From Plantago elongata (taxonomy: Eukaryota; Streptophyta; Magnoliopsida; Lamiales; Plantaginaceae), in the NCBI GenBank assembly GCA_036897095.1, contig JAYMSP010000227.1, positions 1-64,000 on the forward strand: a stretch of DNA of 64,000 nucleotides. The letters run 5' to 3'. The position numbers and the translations under genes are program-made. A model generated the notes under the pieces. The model searched no databases, had not been told where the DNA came from, and was given only the letters and a program-made list of their open reading frames with translations. The first letter of the stretch is position 1. The number at the start of each line of letters is the position of its first letter. This document shows positions 1-11,225 of this stretch, one piece after another.

Positions 1-549
1 CCCACATACACACACCCTTCTCGGACCACCCATGTCCTTCATGGATCAAGAAGGTAGAGAGAAGATTGAAGAGAATTTCCCCCACATAGAGAGTATCTAC
101 ATACCCTGATACTCCCCTCCCTCAAGAAAAATGTAGTTTTTACTAATTTAAAAAATAAAAGGAATGTAAAATTTATTATATTATTGTATATGTTTTTTTT
201 TCATAATTAAGTTTGATGGTACACAAATATGTATAAAAGACGTAGAAGAACAATAAATAATTTGTACATATGTAGGTTTAATATCGTAAATGATAGTTGA
301 AATTTTACTTGTCTAGGTTGTAAACTTTAGAATCTTTTTTGAAGACTTGATCCAGATAAATTTTTATAATTCCTTTGGCTAATGTTTGGGCCGAAGTTCC
401 TCATTGACGGTAGAAGTTAACTCTGTAATTTTACTTTTTATCTAATATTTTATTATTTTACTGAAAAATATTTATTATTCATTTATTTATGTGTGTTTTG
501 CAGTTGTCTACATTATTGAGTTCTAGAAACGTGAACTTTCGCATGCACA

Positions 550-3420
550 TATTCTTCTTTGGGTTGTTTAAGGGGACAAAAACATGACTGCAAATGATAA
601 AAATGAATTCATCTCTGCTGAGATACCAAATAAGGAACTAAATATCCAGAGTATAACAAAGTTGTATTCAATTTTATTGTTCACGGTCCGTGCGGTGCAT
701 TGTGTCCAACGGCGCCCTGTACGCATGATGGAAAAAAGTGCTCCAAGAAATTCGCCAAGCCTTTTAATGAGCAGACTACATTTGGTGGCAATGGATACCC
801 CCTCTACAAGAGACGTAATACAAGGTGCACTATTGATAAAAACAGAGAGAGCATTGATAATAGGTACATTTAAATATCATTTTCCTTAACTAAGGTTGTT
901 ATTATTTAGAAATGCACTTATCATTGTAATAAAATATATATTCAAGTATGTCAACAAAGGTGTGGATAGAATCGGTGCAAAAATAATTGTGGACAACGAG
1001 ATCAAGGATTATGTCGACTGTCGTTATGTATCAGCAAAGGATTATGTCGACTGTCAACAAAGGATTTTTTGAATCTTCCTGGCATCTATTTGGATTTGAT
1101 ATTCATTATAAAGATCCATCGGTCGAGCGATTATCCTTTCATATGGAGGGGGCATAGCCAGTGACATTTAGGGTTGGTGATTTAATTACTGATTTACTTG
1201 AGAAACATAATGTTGTTGAAGTTGGACGTATTTTTCGTGTCCTAATTAAGACCGCTCCTCTTTATTACATGAGGATAAGGTTGAACCATATTCCCAGTGC
1301 TACCTGTTATGAGGATCTTCAAACAGTGGGTGGTGTTGTACATCCAATATACCGTGACGGCGTGATGCATGTTTCGTTCTTGGTTCACTAGACGACGATA
1401 AGGAGTACATCTATGCTATAAAGGAAGCATGTTTTTAGGCATCTTGACGTTTCCTTTGCCATTTGTTCGCTATTATACTTCAGTTGGATAGGATGTCAAT
1501 GCCCGTGCATGTGCGGGAGAACTCATGGAAGTATTTGTCATACGACATTCAGTATATGATGCAGATGAAACTAAACAATTCTAGTAAGATTTCTATAACT
1601 ATATTGACAAGAATAAACATATTTTCAACATTTCTTACCATTTATAAGTAAATATAACTAATATTGATTAATTTCTCATTGTAAATCTACAGCTTAGTGA
1701 GGAACAATTGAAGAATTTGCTCTTGCTGAGATAGAAACTCTGCTCGGTAGGAATGGATTTAGCTTGTGTGGTTTCGAATGTATGTCCATCCCTGAAATGC
1801 CGTGACTAATAATGGTATGAACAATTTGATAATTGAGGAAATGTCGTATGATGTTGATGAGATGCTAGATACCTTCAATCGTTTATATCCATGTTTAATC
1901 GATGAGCAGAGGTATGTAGATCATACTATTATGGATGATGTCGATTTTGGTAGTGGTGGAGTTCTCTTCCTATACGGTTATGGCGGTACGAGTAAAAAAT
2001 TTATGTGGAATACAATATGCTCTGCATTGCGTGGTAGACGTGATATTGTTCTACCGGTTGCATCAAGTGGCATAGCATCACTTATTCTCACATGGGGGTT
2101 CGTACAACCCACTCTAGATTTAGTATTCCACTGCTGGTGGACGAGACCACAATATGCATTCGAATTACATATGAAATTGAACTAACATAACTCCTTAATA
2201 GTACAAAGTTGATAATCTAGGATGAAGCACCCATGACAAAGAAGTTATGTTTTGAGGTCCTAATGGGAGGGAATTGAATAAGCCATTCGGAGGAATGGTT
2301 ATCGTATGTTGTGGTGACTTCCCGACAGATATTGCATGGCGTTCCAAATGGTAGTAGACAAGATATAGTACACGCGTCTTTGTGTTCTTCTAAAAAGCTA
2401 TGGGGTTCATACCGTGTACTTAAGATCATGAAGAATATGCGCATGCAGGTATTATTTTACATTTCATGATGTCAATGACTTTGCTTTTTTATTATACTTC
2501 GTGTATTTAAAATTACATATTAATATTTTTATTTATGAATCAGACTGATTGTTAAGATGCTGAGAACGAAATCACAAGGGAATTTGTTGATTGATTGTTG
2601 GAAGTTGGAGATGGAAAAGTAGGTGGTGATAATGACGGTGAAGTTGAGTCCAAGATACTGGAGGAACTTTTGATACACCCTACTGGTGAACCGATTGACG
2701 CAAGGTTAAGAGTACGTATCCTAACTTATTATCCCATGTTGGTGATGGTAAGTATTTTGATGGTAGAGCTATTCTTGCCCCTACTAATGAAATAGTACAT
2801 GTGGTCAATGATTATATGATGTCCATTCTACCTGGTGATGTAATAGTGTTCATGAGTTCATATGTAATCTGTCTTGATGAAGATAATATTGTGAACAGAG
2901 AAGTCGTTTACTCTGTTGAATTCCTAAAAACTATCAAGGCGTCTGACATACCAAATCATATAATTAGATTGAAGTTTGGCACTCCTATTCTGTTACTCGG
3001 AAACATTGACCAGGCAGAGGGGTTGTGTAACGGAACCAGACTAATTGTCATTGCGATTGGCGAACGTGTTATTCGGGCGACGACCATGAATGGAAGAATG
3101 GTGGGAAGCTTGCGTATATACCTTGGATGTTACTCACACCCTCTGATCTCACATAGGTTCCTATTAGATCTCAGCGGAGACAGATCCCGATTTCAGTTTG
3201 CTATGCAATGACAATAAACAAAAGTCAGGGACAATCACTATCTCATGTCGGGCTCTACCTTCCAAATTCCGTCTTTAGTCATGGTTACTTATACATGACA
3301 TTTTCAAGAGTAACAAGCAAGAAAAGTTTGAAGGTTTTAGTGCTCGATGAGGAAGGTAATTCGACCGACACAACTACCAACGTAGTTTACAAGGAGGTGT
3401 TTAGCTCTCTTTGAGGAATT
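550..3420 (+). mobile_element. Decayed Helitron (Rep/PIF1-like helicase remnant)
   Basis: Rolling-circle DNA transposon whose protein has an N-terminal replication initiator region and a C-terminal PIF1-type helicase. Fragments appear in order on the plus strand. At 660-870 lies a stretch resembling the conserved GPCGAL...C..DGKCSKKFPKPF...GYPLYRRR block of Helitron proteins. At 940-1040 is KYVNKGVDRIGAK followed by EIKDYVDCRYVSA. At 1240-1400 is YYMRIRLNHIP with EDLQTVGGVVHP. At 1870-2080 is the helicase Walker A region, read as FLYGYGGTSKKF where GGTGKT is usual. At 2217-2450 are DEAPMTKK and a Q-rich FRQIL-like block, and at 2801-3410 are helicase C-terminal motifs GTPILLLGNID, TINKSQGQSLSHVG and YMTFSRVTS. 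The pieces sit in different frames with stops between them, so the element is dead. The Walker A lysine-threonine pair is changed. I did not find the terminal CTRR hairpin or a 5' TC end, so the true boundaries are unknown. Confidence 0.85.
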
Positions 3421-3437
3421 TTGCTCGGCTTATAAAT

Positions 3438-3561
3438 GCTATAGTTCACAAGTTTTTTTTTTTTGAAACGGCTAAAGGGTGACTCGAACCCCCAACCTAA
3501 TGGTTGGAGGTGAAGCGTCTTACCAACTGAGTTGCGCTTCTTTGTCGCTATAGTTCATAAG
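3438..3561 (-). mobile_element. tRNA-derived SINE with target-site duplication
   Basis: On the minus strand positions 3546-3453 read as a tRNA-like head with an A-box-like CAACTCAGTTGGTAAGACG and a B-box GGTTCGAGTCAC, then a short tail and a run of about 13 A (plus-strand T run 3453-3464). The body is flanked by a 15-base direct repeat, GCTATAGTTCACAAG at 3438-3452 and GCTATAGTTCATAAG at 3547-3561, with one mismatch. Those are the hallmarks of LINE-mediated insertion of a SINE. The body is only about 94 bp, so it is either a very short SINE or a retroposed tRNA fragment. It lies just past the end of the Helitron coding remnant, so it inserted into or beside the old Helitron. Confidence 0.75.
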
Positions 3562-4800
3562 TTAATTTACTTCAATTTATTAATTAAATTTTATGTCATA
3601 TTACTGTACACGATGCTACTCTCATTTATGCAGATTGTGAAGACTTGATTTGATTTTTCATTTACAATATTCAATGAAGATCGTGATGACTTTATTTGAT
3701 TTATTCTATGCAATAAAATGTATCGGATTTTTATTTACTTTGTTTTCTTTATCCAAACATCGATTTATTATTATTGTACAATATTTATTATATTTATTCA
3801 ATAAGTGAACTATATATACTGTGGCATCATCACCGGTCCGAGGTAGTTAAATATGTAATATTCTAATTAATCTATAAAACATTTCATAAGACTGCCCCCA
3901 AAGGTGCGAGACGCGGCGTCTCTTCACGCGGCAGCCAACCGGCTGCTGCCACGTGGATTTTCCCTTTCCTTTTTTTCTTTTTCTTTCTCTTTTTATATTT
4001 TGTTCAATTTCAAACACGAATAACTCGAAAAATATAAATGTAAAAAATATATAAAAATTACCAAGGGATTCGTCTCTTCGAGATCTACGAATAGAGACCA
4101 CTTTCGATTATTTTTGGATCATTCCATCTCGAACTCATTTTCTCTCTCAATTAAACTTAAAATTATAAAAGAACCTCTAATAATTCAATTTTATTAATTT
4201 CGACTTTTAAACACTATTATAATATGTTAAATATATTTTTAGCAAAATCTATTTTTTTTTAATTTTAAACCTTAATAAATTATAAAACGGCTTTAAAAAT
4301 GCAATTTCATTAATTTCAACATCTAAGCACTCTTATAATATAAATAATTTGTAAAATAATTTAAAATTTTCATAACATGACGACGACGCGTTACTACTGC
4401 AGCAAAAACGACGATGATTCGTCGCCATGCCATTAGCATTGGAGATGGTCCAGAAACTGACATACTAGTAGTACACAACCGTTGGACAATTCAAAACATT
4501 TCATAAAGTCAAGGAGATCTTTTATAACAAATGCAAACGTGCATATATGGTGTACATCTTCTGGGCTTCTGTAATTAATTATACAGATTACATGAATGAA
4601 TTTAGAGCCATTTGACATAAAGTAAGGACTAATCATCAGTATAGTATTATACGTATAAGACCACTAGCTGATAATTAGTGATGATCATAAACATAAAACA
4701 ACAAATCAAAACTTGATTTGAAAGGAAGCCAAATTTCCTCTTAATTATCAATTAATAAAATCCCAGAATTGCCATTTCTCAGATCTTTCCATCTCCACCA
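3562..4800. other. Intergenic, no gene seen
   Basis: AT-rich spacer. The only distinct part is a GC-richer patch at about 3890-3960 that contains GGCAGC...GCTGCC inverted arms and GCGAGACGCGGCGTCTC, a short hairpin-forming sequence. No convincing coding potential or known repeat was recognised. Confidence 0.5.
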
Positions 4801-4810
4801 TAATTTCACA

Positions 4811-4822
4811 CATATATATATC
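4811..4822 (+). promoter_or_regulatory. Probable TATA box of the 4866 gene
   Basis: CATATATATATC lies about 45-50 bp before the ATG at 4866, followed by CT- and CA-rich sequence typical of plant 5' leaders. Transcription would start near 4845, leaving a very short leader. This is inferred from position and composition only. Confidence 0.4.
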
Positions 4823-4865
4823 TCCACACCAATACACATCCCATTTCATACCAAGAACAAGAAAA

Positions 4866-5558
4866 ATGGATTCATCATCTACATATCTCAATCCCTACAA
4901 ACAAGAAGAAGACGAAGAAAACGAAGAAGATACTCTTTCCCTCAGCGACTTCCCATTAAACTCGAACCAAGAATCCGAAAAACACAGCCAACTCTACCGA
5001 AGATCATCTTCCGAACCATCCGATTTCTTCGAATTCTTCACCTCCCATCAAACACACCTCATGTCCCATGCAGAGGACATAATCCTCTGCGGCAAGCTCA
5101 TACCCTTCCAAAACACCAATTTCGACTACTCAAATACATACTGTGAGTCGTTACCAGACCTGCACAATCCGACCCCATCAAGCACCAGGACACGTAGCAC
5201 ACGCTCGCTGGATAGCGAAACGGGGAAAAGGCATCGGAGGAATGTGAGGGTGGTTAAAAGGGATGTGTCGGAGTTTCATGAGAAGTTTGGGAAGAACAAT
5301 AGTAATAAGTGTGATCATGTGAAGGCGAGCAAGCCCAGGTGGTATGTGTTGGTGTTCGGGCAAGTGAAGTTTCCGGCGGAGATGGAGTTGAAGGATATTA
5401 AGAGCAGGCAGGTGCGGCGGTGTGTCCGCGGTGGCTGTCCGGCGCAGCAGATTGGTGGTTGGGGACAGGATTGGTTGAGGGTGTTGAGTTGTAAGAGCAA
5501 GGATACTATCTCTGTGGTCCAGCCCACATCACTTCGTACTAATGTGACATTGAATTGA
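4866..5558 (+). CDS. Plant-specific protein of unknown function
   Basis: Intact single-exon frame of 230 residues. I do not recognise a named family with confidence. The N-terminal third is acidic and serine-rich (EEDEENEEDTLSLSDFP). The middle carries a compact hydrophobic-aromatic patch, SDFFEFF, then SHAEDIILCGKLIPFQ, which looks like the conserved signature of an uncharacterised plant family whose members read ADDIIFCGKLIP. A basic stretch follows (GKRHRRNVRVVKRD), then KPRWYVLVFGQVKFPAEMELKDIKSRQ, with a C-rich tail segment. There is no signal peptide or membrane segment. The start is supported by a TATA-like box 45 bp upstream, by the A-rich context AGAAAAATGG, and by the absence of an upstream in-frame Met close by. 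The overlapping frame at 4769-5146 is a shadow. Expression and function are unknown. The layout (acidic N-terminus, LSLSDFP motif) recalls membrane-associated kinase regulator-like proteins, but that is only a guess. Confidence 0.8.
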   Translation: MDSSSTYLNPYKQEEDEENEEDTLSLSDFPLNSNQESEKHSQLYRRSSSEPSDFFEFFTSHQTHLMSHAEDIILCGKLIPFQNTNFDYSNTYCESLPDLHNPTPSSTRTRSTRSLDSETGKRHRRNVRVVKRDVSEFHEKFGKNNSNKCDHVKASKPRWYVLVFGQVKFPAEMELKDIKSRQVRRCVRGGCPAQQIGGWGQDWLRVLSCKSKDTISVVQPTSLRTNVTLN

Positions 5559-8490
5559 AATCGAATTAACTCAATACCGATTCTATATTAGAATACCAGT
5601 TAGATTATTATCATTATTGTTATTATTATTATTTATTTTGTATTTTTGTGTTAGAGAAAAAAAGAAAAAGAAGTGAGAACATACAGATAGTTTAGCGTTA
5701 AAATGTTTACTGTGAAGCATAATACAAAAGATTTTGTACAAAAGCTGGTTTGGTTGGATGTTAATTTCCGAGTGTTGATAATGTAACATCATTTTTGTCT
5801 GGCGAATTGGAGGAAAATCATTCGTGTTACTACGTAATTCAGCACAATTGTTTGAAATTCTTTTATGATATGAAGATGCATTTTAGTACCCTTTAGAGTA
5901 AGCTAGAATAGTAGGCTGATGATTCAATTATCAGTTGTATATGCAACTATGCAAGTACGAATATAACGAATAACGGAACGATTAAAATTTTAAAAATCAA
6001 CTTAAAGTATATATTTTTACATGTTTCTAATTTAACAAGTATTTTTACGTTAACTACAAAATGTTTGAGACGTAATTATTTATCAATTTTAATCGAGTAA
6101 AATGGAATTTTGTATTTAGAGAGACACTCTAGTTTAATTGTAGCTATTGAGTGTAACTCAATCATCCATTTTTTCTCTAAGGAATTTAGTTGAATGAGTG
6201 ATAAGTAATCTTATATGATCATTTGCTAATTAAAATTACCAGTAAGTAGTAACTATCCATTGTACAATTCGATATATGCATTAAGAAAATTGAAGAAAAT
6301 GGAAGGCGGTATGTATCAGTTAGATATATCACGAAAATAAAAGAGTACAATAATGTATTAGTAAATGACAGTAGATCAAATTAAAATCACAAACCGCCCG
6401 TTTGTTCCGATCTGCATTGAAAAATCAAACCTTTTTAACTTTTAATTAGTAATTCATCATTAGGACAAGAATCAATCAACATCATAAATCATTAGATATT
6501 TACATTAAGGACAAGATATAGCAATAAATTAAGTACAACTTTTCATATTGATTAGAATGAGGAAATTATCCCGTTCTGGATATGAGCTCTTGTAAAACGA
6601 CGTAGCACATACATCATTAACAATTTTGCCAGTTGGCTTTGATAATTAGAAATGAAACTTGTACATATAGCCATTGACATTGGAAAACCTAATTAGACTA
6701 ATTAAGCTAGTTGTATGATCATTACTTGTTATCCTATAATTACTAATTCACCTAGCGTGTGTGATTATCTTGTTCTCTTAATCTTAAATTGCATGGATAA
6801 TGTCGGTCATGATATTGTTGTCATCACGAACTAGCTATTTAATTAATTGCCATCATGTAGAGGCCGAGGTGGATCACATTTTCGGGGCAGTATCGATTGA
6901 TGACTGCATAATTATTACTCGTACTCCACCAACATCAATGGACCGGACCGGATCGAATCGGATAAGTCACCTTATAAATTACTACTATATCTGTAATTTA
7001 ATCTAGTAAATATGTTTTAACGACTGGTCTTATCCGATAAACTAGTTAATTGAAATAGTTTTTACAAAATAAGATAATGCACAAATAAAACTAATACAAA
7101 ATTTCAATTGAAATTGAGATAATACAATAACCGTTTACATATTAATAATATATTACCAACTCACCTGGTCTAACGAATGTTTTAGATGTATTTCATTCTT
7201 ATCGTGTGCGGGAGAACGATGGAAATGGCACGTATTGTACAGTAGTGGACCACGAAATGAATTAAATTAAGATCACAAGAGTCACGGTAGTGGCATGGAC
7301 CATGAAACATTGAACCATTAGTACACTAGCCCAATTTGTGTCATGTTTAAATAAATGTGTCAATTGTCAAATGTCAACTTTTAAATAATGACACTGATTG
7401 ATTCGTTTACATATGGTTTTACATACGGGCGGCTGGCTGTTATTTGAAGAAGAACGTTTCATTCCGCTTCCATTTTAATCGGCGGATTATTAATATTTTT
7501 GAAAAGTGAAACGGATAGCTTCATTGTACATATGTAAACAGGTGCAATCATAAAAGTGTTTATGACAATTGCAACAGACAATAGTTTATCTAAAACGAAA
7601 TTATATTACAAAAAGAATTATTAATATTATTAAATAAAAATATATATTATATTATTCACGAAGTGTATCTTTTCTATATATTAGGAAACACAAATGTTAT
7701 AATATAGGTGTTGGATGACTATTTTATACATAGTAATTGTATTTGGAGAAATTATCGTAAGACCGTATATCAGATGATTTACTCGTGATTAAATATTTAA
7801 CACATGTTAGAGGGTGTAGGTAATTTTGATATATAGCCTTATTGCACACAATTTCAGACAAGTTTTAAATAGTTTAAAAAGATTCAAAATACTGCTCATA
7901 TCAATAAATTTTAAATTCACTGTTCGTGATACAAAAGTTGAGGAGTGACATTTTGGAAGAACTTATGGAACAAGTTGATGAATCTACTTTGCCTCCTTTC
8001 CAGCCTTCGACAAATTAAAAAAACGGTAGAACTACTATAAAGATTCGATTAATATGCCTTATTTTTCCTCTTCTTCCATGGTGAAAGACGTGTTAAGAAA
8101 ATATGGCAGGTATAAACCCAAAAAAAATCAAATGAAGTTCACTTTTCTAGGATTGGATCGTTGGTTATGGCGTTGGTTGATTGGATTCAGATGGTTGGTG
8201 ATTTTAACTTGGATGATTGGTTCTTAAGTAGAGCAACAAAATTAATTTTTGCTTAACTTTCTATACTCATATTTTGTCGATGATCATATTAGCATATGGT
8301 TTAAAATAACTACTAATAGGACTAGCTTTTGCTCGTATTTATTTGTACTGGTTTGGAATTTCATTTGAGTAGTTTCTTAGAGTTGTATTCGAATTCCTAT
8401 ACACCCCCGTAATTGTATTATTTTATTTAAATAAGAGGAGCATGACTCTACATTAAAAAAATAAAAAAGCATAGATGACCAACTGGGAAA
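5559..8490. other. Intergenic, no gene seen
   Basis: AT-rich spacer downstream of the 4866 gene. It has a TTATTATTATT-type microsatellite at about 5605-5635 and a purine run near 5655-5680, but no frame with recognisable protein similarity. The open frame at 6800-7006 has no supporting features. Confidence 0.5.
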
Positions 8491-8705
8491 TACCTCCTCC
8501 ATCTCAGCTTCATCTTCTCGTATTCCATTTTAGTCCGTTCCAACTTTATTTTTCCGTATTCTATTTTAGCCCGTCATAACTTCATTTTCTCATCCATTAA
8601 ATGAAAATTCTAAATTTTAATTTGTACACTATCTCTCCTACTTTATTTGTTTTTTTTCCTACTTTATCATAATTTTTCGTGTATTATTCACTTTTATCTT
8701 AAAAT
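8491..8705 (+). mobile_element. Degenerate Stowaway-like MITE arm
   Basis: Positions 8491-8590 carry CCTCCATCTCAGCTTCATCTT, then CGTATTCCATTTTAGTCCGT and CGTATTCTATTTTAGCCCGT, which is the decayed pattern of Stowaway elements (CTCCCTCCGTCCC...). The following 100 bp is the AT-rich interior. A matching inverted right arm is not evident, so the copy is truncated or heavily mutated. Confidence 0.45.
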
Positions 8706-10195
8706 TTATATTTGGTCAGCATGAAGATGAACTCGACAGTAAGGGAGTATATGTATGCACAAGAGTGAGGAGAAAGTATGGGAACTCACATCATCGGAGA
8801 GCAGTCCAGAAATAACCATGCCGGTGTAAATAATCGAGAATTTAGATGAAAGTGGATGAGACATTACACTGTCATTATTTTTGTTTTTCATTTAAATAAT
8901 AAATGATTATCAATTAATTATCATCTATTAAGCTCCAAAAACTCGTGTTCTTGTGCAAATTAATTATTAGTATCTGCATTAGGTGATCATGAAATAGTAA
9001 CTGATTGCCAAGAATGACCGTAGTATCTATGTGACAAAGTCGAATGACAGCACGAAACAGGCCTAAGGTGACAACAGCCCTGGTGACGACAATTTCTATG
9101 CACTACTATGTAGACAATTTTGGTGATTATTGAATGGACAACGAGGACAAGGCAAAACCTGTGGTGACAAATGCAAAGCACACAAGCCAACATCTAGAAG
9201 ATCTTCATAAATTAACATCTACTAGTATGTCTATTTCATTCCTTTATTTTGAACGTTCCATTGCCTGATCCACAAGACTCTTTAATTTGTCAATTTTTGT
9301 ACCTATACATCCTCAGATATTATGTAACGAATACGCAATCTGTCGGCAGAAAATACTCATACAGAGATTGTATACATGATCTGGAAAAACCGTTGTCAAT
9401 TTTGAAGGTAATAGAACTTCCTGCGGCATTCTGGACTCTACCAAGTACCAAGGTTTACTCCATGAGACCATGACCTGAAATTAAGTAAAGCTTCACCCCC
9501 AGTAGTTGATCGATCAGAACACCCAAACTTTTCTATGAAATGTGCAATGTGCCTATAGTTTTCACAATTCATGATAGATACCGATGTTTTAGCAAGACGA
9601 AATGAACAACACGGGACAAGTCGCCATGCAATAAGTAAGCCAAGTATCTATCTATATACTATTACCTAATCATGAAGGCATTTAGGCCATTGAATCAAGT
9701 AGTGGCCGTGTTTTTGGCATGGCATAAGCATAATGCCCAGTAGTTCGCCTCGGCATAAGAAATTTGAGTTGTGATATTAACATAGTCTAATATTGTATGG
9801 GCTATGTAACGTTCTGAAATGTCCAATTTTCCTAGTCTTGGTCAGAATTTGAAGGAAAAATGTTTAGAATTATTATATTGACCAAATTAAACACTAAACA
9901 CTTCCCGACCGATAACAATTTGAAATAAAAAACATTACTATATAAAATAATAAGTTGTGCTTAGTTATTACTCACGAATATTATTTTAATTTAATGATTA
10001 TTATCAAAATTTAAATTTTTTATCATAATTAAATCATATTATTCATCCGCTACAAACATGGAACGTTAATGGTTTTGAAGGTGTCGGACTCACCACAACC
10101 TTGCCATTCGTCCTGTTTCGGTTGGGACAATATTATGTTTGCAGTCTTTTGGAACTTTCACTAATTTGAGTGCCATGTTTGTTTCCAACTATATC
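8706..10195. other. Intergenic, no gene seen
   Basis: No supported gene. The open frames on either strand at 8706-8891, 8987-9193 and 9249-9473 show no recognisable domain. Composition at 8990-9200 is slightly less AT-rich than the surroundings, without further evidence. Confidence 0.45.
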
Positions 10196-10300
10196 ATGCT
10201 TCCTCCTCAAACTTAAACTATATCATCAATATGCTTCCTCCTCAAACTTAAATGATGATATGCAATATGCTTCCTCCTCAAACTTAAATGATGATATGGT
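10196..10300 (+). repeat. Three-copy 35-36 bp tandem repeat
   Basis: The unit begins ATGCTTCCTCCTCAAACTTA and restarts at 10196, 10231 and 10267. The first copy differs in its second half (ACTATATCATCA against ATGATGATATG). No associated gene. Confidence 0.85.
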
Positions 10301-10619
10301 TTCCCTGATTTGTTGCCAAGTGTCACGGTCCGTTTAAGTTTTATTCCGTGACACAAGGCAGTAAATGCGTTTAAATATTTACTATTCTTCATATATTTTG
10401 AAATTACATTCTCGTCAGACATGATACATCAAACAACTTACTGACATAACTTTTTTTAAATCAGATTGGTGCTATTTAGAACTTTCATTTGATCGGGGAG
10501 GTATGAATTTCTAAAGGAGTACCAGTACTAAGGTTATGGATGCCTATATAAACATGTTTTTTTGCACATAAAGTTCTTATAAAGTTGCATCGCATCCAAA
10601 ATAGCCAAATGCGAGAAGG

Positions 10620-10848
10620 CAAGGTGTGTGCATCCAGAATAGATTTATCCGTCGGATAAATAGAATAATAAAAGGAAAAAAAAAAAAGAAGAGAAAATGG
10701 GAGTCAATTCGTCACATATCAGTCGCGACTTTCCAACGAATAAATTATTGATCGCTCTTAGTTCATTTGGCAAGACGGACTTTTTTATTCGTTGAAAAGA
10801 ATTTTGCCGACGGATTTATTCGTCGGTCCATGACGAATTTTTGTAGTG
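10620..10848 (+). mobile_element. CACTA (EnSpm-like) transposon terminus
   Basis: The segment ends in GACGAATTTTTGTAGTG (10832-10848), whose reverse complement CACTACAAAAATTCGTC is a typical CACTA terminal sequence. Inside the end are repeated short CGTCGG/CCGACG and ATTCGT motifs (near 10650, 10735, 10807 and 10822), as expected of subterminal transposase-binding repeats. No opposite CACTA end or transposase frame was found, so this is one terminus of a small or truncated element. Confidence 0.5.
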
Positions 10849-10887
10849 TTTAGAACTTTTGTAATCGTTATACCCAACATATATGAC

Positions 10888-11025
10888 ATATTACTCTTCT
10901 ATAAAAAGAATTATAGTATATAATGCCAAATACTAAAGAAATATTTAGGAAAGGATATTACTCTTCTATAAAGAAATTTATAGTATATAAGACAAATGCT
11001 AGAGAAATATTTGGGTGAGGAAAGG
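10888..11025 (+). repeat. 67-bp tandem duplication
   Basis: Two diverged copies beginning ATATTACTCTTCTATAAA at 10888 and 10955. The second has small indels (AGAAATTTATAG against AAGAATTATAG). Non-coding. Confidence 0.8.
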
Positions 11026-11123
11026 ACCACATTATTAAAAATTAATTATGCATTGGATCGATTTGAGGTGGAAAATTAATGTTTTACTTTATATAAATTT
11101 AAACGATTTAACAGTTTAAATTA

Positions 11124-11225
11124 ATTTTATAACGGTTGATTTGAAATCATTTGTTTACAATTCTAAAATAATAAATTTTATAACGGTTGATTTGAAATCA
11201 TTTGTTTACAATTCTAAAATAATAT
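11124..11225 (+). repeat. 51-bp near-perfect tandem duplication
   Basis: Two copies of a unit containing TTTTATAACGGTTGATTTGA, with period 51 (AACGG at 11131 and 11182). They are almost identical, so the duplication is recent. Confidence 0.9.

Noticed and set aside
3453-3546. A functional tRNA gene
   Set aside because: A/B boxes are present but the cloverleaf does not fold cleanly, and an A tail plus target duplication show retroposition.
9249-9473. Possible small gene on the plus strand
   Set aside because: 74-residue frame without family resemblance, splice context or promoter signal.
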